A DNA stretch of 5,786 bases, from assembly GCA_020629895.1 (NCBI GenBank), contig JAHDCM010000257.1, positions 1 through 5,786 of the forward strand, given 5' to 3'. The stretch comes from Bacteroidota bacterium. GTDB taxonomy: Bacteria; Bacteroidota; Bacteroidia; Chitinophagales; UBA2359. Positions 5,575 to 5,786 of this stretch are shown here, piece by piece; the first letter of the stretch is position 1; each line of letters opens with the position of its first letter. A program made the position numbers and the translations under genes. The notes beneath the pieces are model-generated. The model saw nothing but the letters and a program-made list of their open reading frames with translations, ran no database searches and was not told the origin of the DNA.

Positions 5575-5786
5575 GGGCGTGTCCTTTTTTTCCTTTTTGC
5601 CTGTTCATGCGTCCACGCATAAATAGGCAAAAAAGGCAAAAAAAGGTCGGGCTATCCACTTGTAGTTGGTTCATACGTGCTTGTTCAGCATTCGAGTCCT
5701 AGCGGTGTCTTCCTTCGTCAGCCCCGCTAGTCCTTGCTTCACAAAGCACCTATTTCACCAAGCTACCGTTCCTATCCCTCACGCGG
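5575..5786. repeat. Dispersed Bacteroidota intergenic repeat (GGGCGTG...CACGCGG), cut by the window edge
   Basis: The element starts at GGGCGTGTCC (5575-5584) after a T-run, passes through GGTCGGGCTATCC (5645-5657), and reaches CCCTCACGCGG at the window end. Base composition becomes markedly more GC-rich here, and no ORF is credible. From memory, these three blocks in this order are the hallmark of a high-copy, strongly structured intergenic element in Bacteroidota genomes, often mis-annotated as short Arg-rich hypothetical proteins. It contains a long hairpin (5583-5646), a 7-bp stem CTAGCGG (5699-5705) with CCGCTAG (5724-5730), and a small stem TGCTT/AAGCA (5735-5748). The right end lies outside the window. 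There is no transposase, so any mobility would be in trans. Confidence 0.65.
5583..5646. repeat. Long hairpin inside the dispersed repeat
   Basis: The pyrimidine-rich arm (5583-5602: CC, T7, CC, T5, GCCT) faces the purine-rich arm (5625-5646: AGGC, A6, GGC, A7, GG). They pair along nearly their whole length with one or two bulges. The apex is a perfect ATGCGT (5607-5612) / ACGCAT (5615-5620) stem. The arms are strand-asymmetric, one almost all pyrimidine and the other almost all purine. This may be the repeat's variable insert, because the flanking blocks read on as GGGCGTG...GGTCGGGC without needing it. Confidence 0.8.

Noticed and set aside
5575..5786. Insertion sequence or integron end
   Set aside because: No transposase or integrase is present, the visible ends are not simple terminal inverted repeats, and no target duplication can be checked because the right end is outside the window.

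Overview
This 5.8 kb, AT-rich window probably comes from a marine or gliding member of the Bacteroidota; a Saprospiria-like genome is my best guess. The reasons are the large cytosolic leucine-rich-repeat (LRR) proteins carrying a BRCT-like module, the near absence of Shine-Dalgarno sites, and a GGGCGTG...CACGCGG intergenic repeat of a type I recall from Bacteroidota genomes. The assignment is from memory and was not searched.

Layout, left to right. Positions 1-342 are a non-coding leader with an imperfect hairpin (1-50), an AT-rich stretch, and two adjacent stem-loops (209-242 and 247-275). Next is a plus-strand gene (343-1188) for a 281-residue TPR-like protein that resembles the N-terminal part of a SEC-C-associated family but lacks the SEC-C zinc motif. 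The convergent gap 1189-1533 is not empty. It holds a 16-bp AT palindrome, an intrinsic terminator (1357-1394), and a compact run of three stem-loops ending in a T7 tract (1415-1532), which I propose as an undescribed plus-strand small RNA.

The rest is a two-gene minus-strand operon. The upstream gene (5546 to 3516, 676 aa) and downstream gene (3498 to 1534, 654 aa) are 17 nt apart and encode paralogues. Each has an N-terminal LRR array, a helical linker, a BRCT-like module and a HEAT-like helical module; the upstream protein has a second LRR block at its C-terminus. Neither shows a signal peptide or membrane segment, so they are probably cytosolic scaffold or recognition proteins acting as a pair. 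Their partner is unknown. The window ends in the dispersed repeat (5575 to the edge), which starts 28 nt before the operon's first start codon, so the operon promoter must lie in or right beside it.

The parts most worth following up are the candidate small RNA, the repeat, and the paired LRR-BRCT proteins. Nothing here is a recognisable named defence, secretion or metabolic system.
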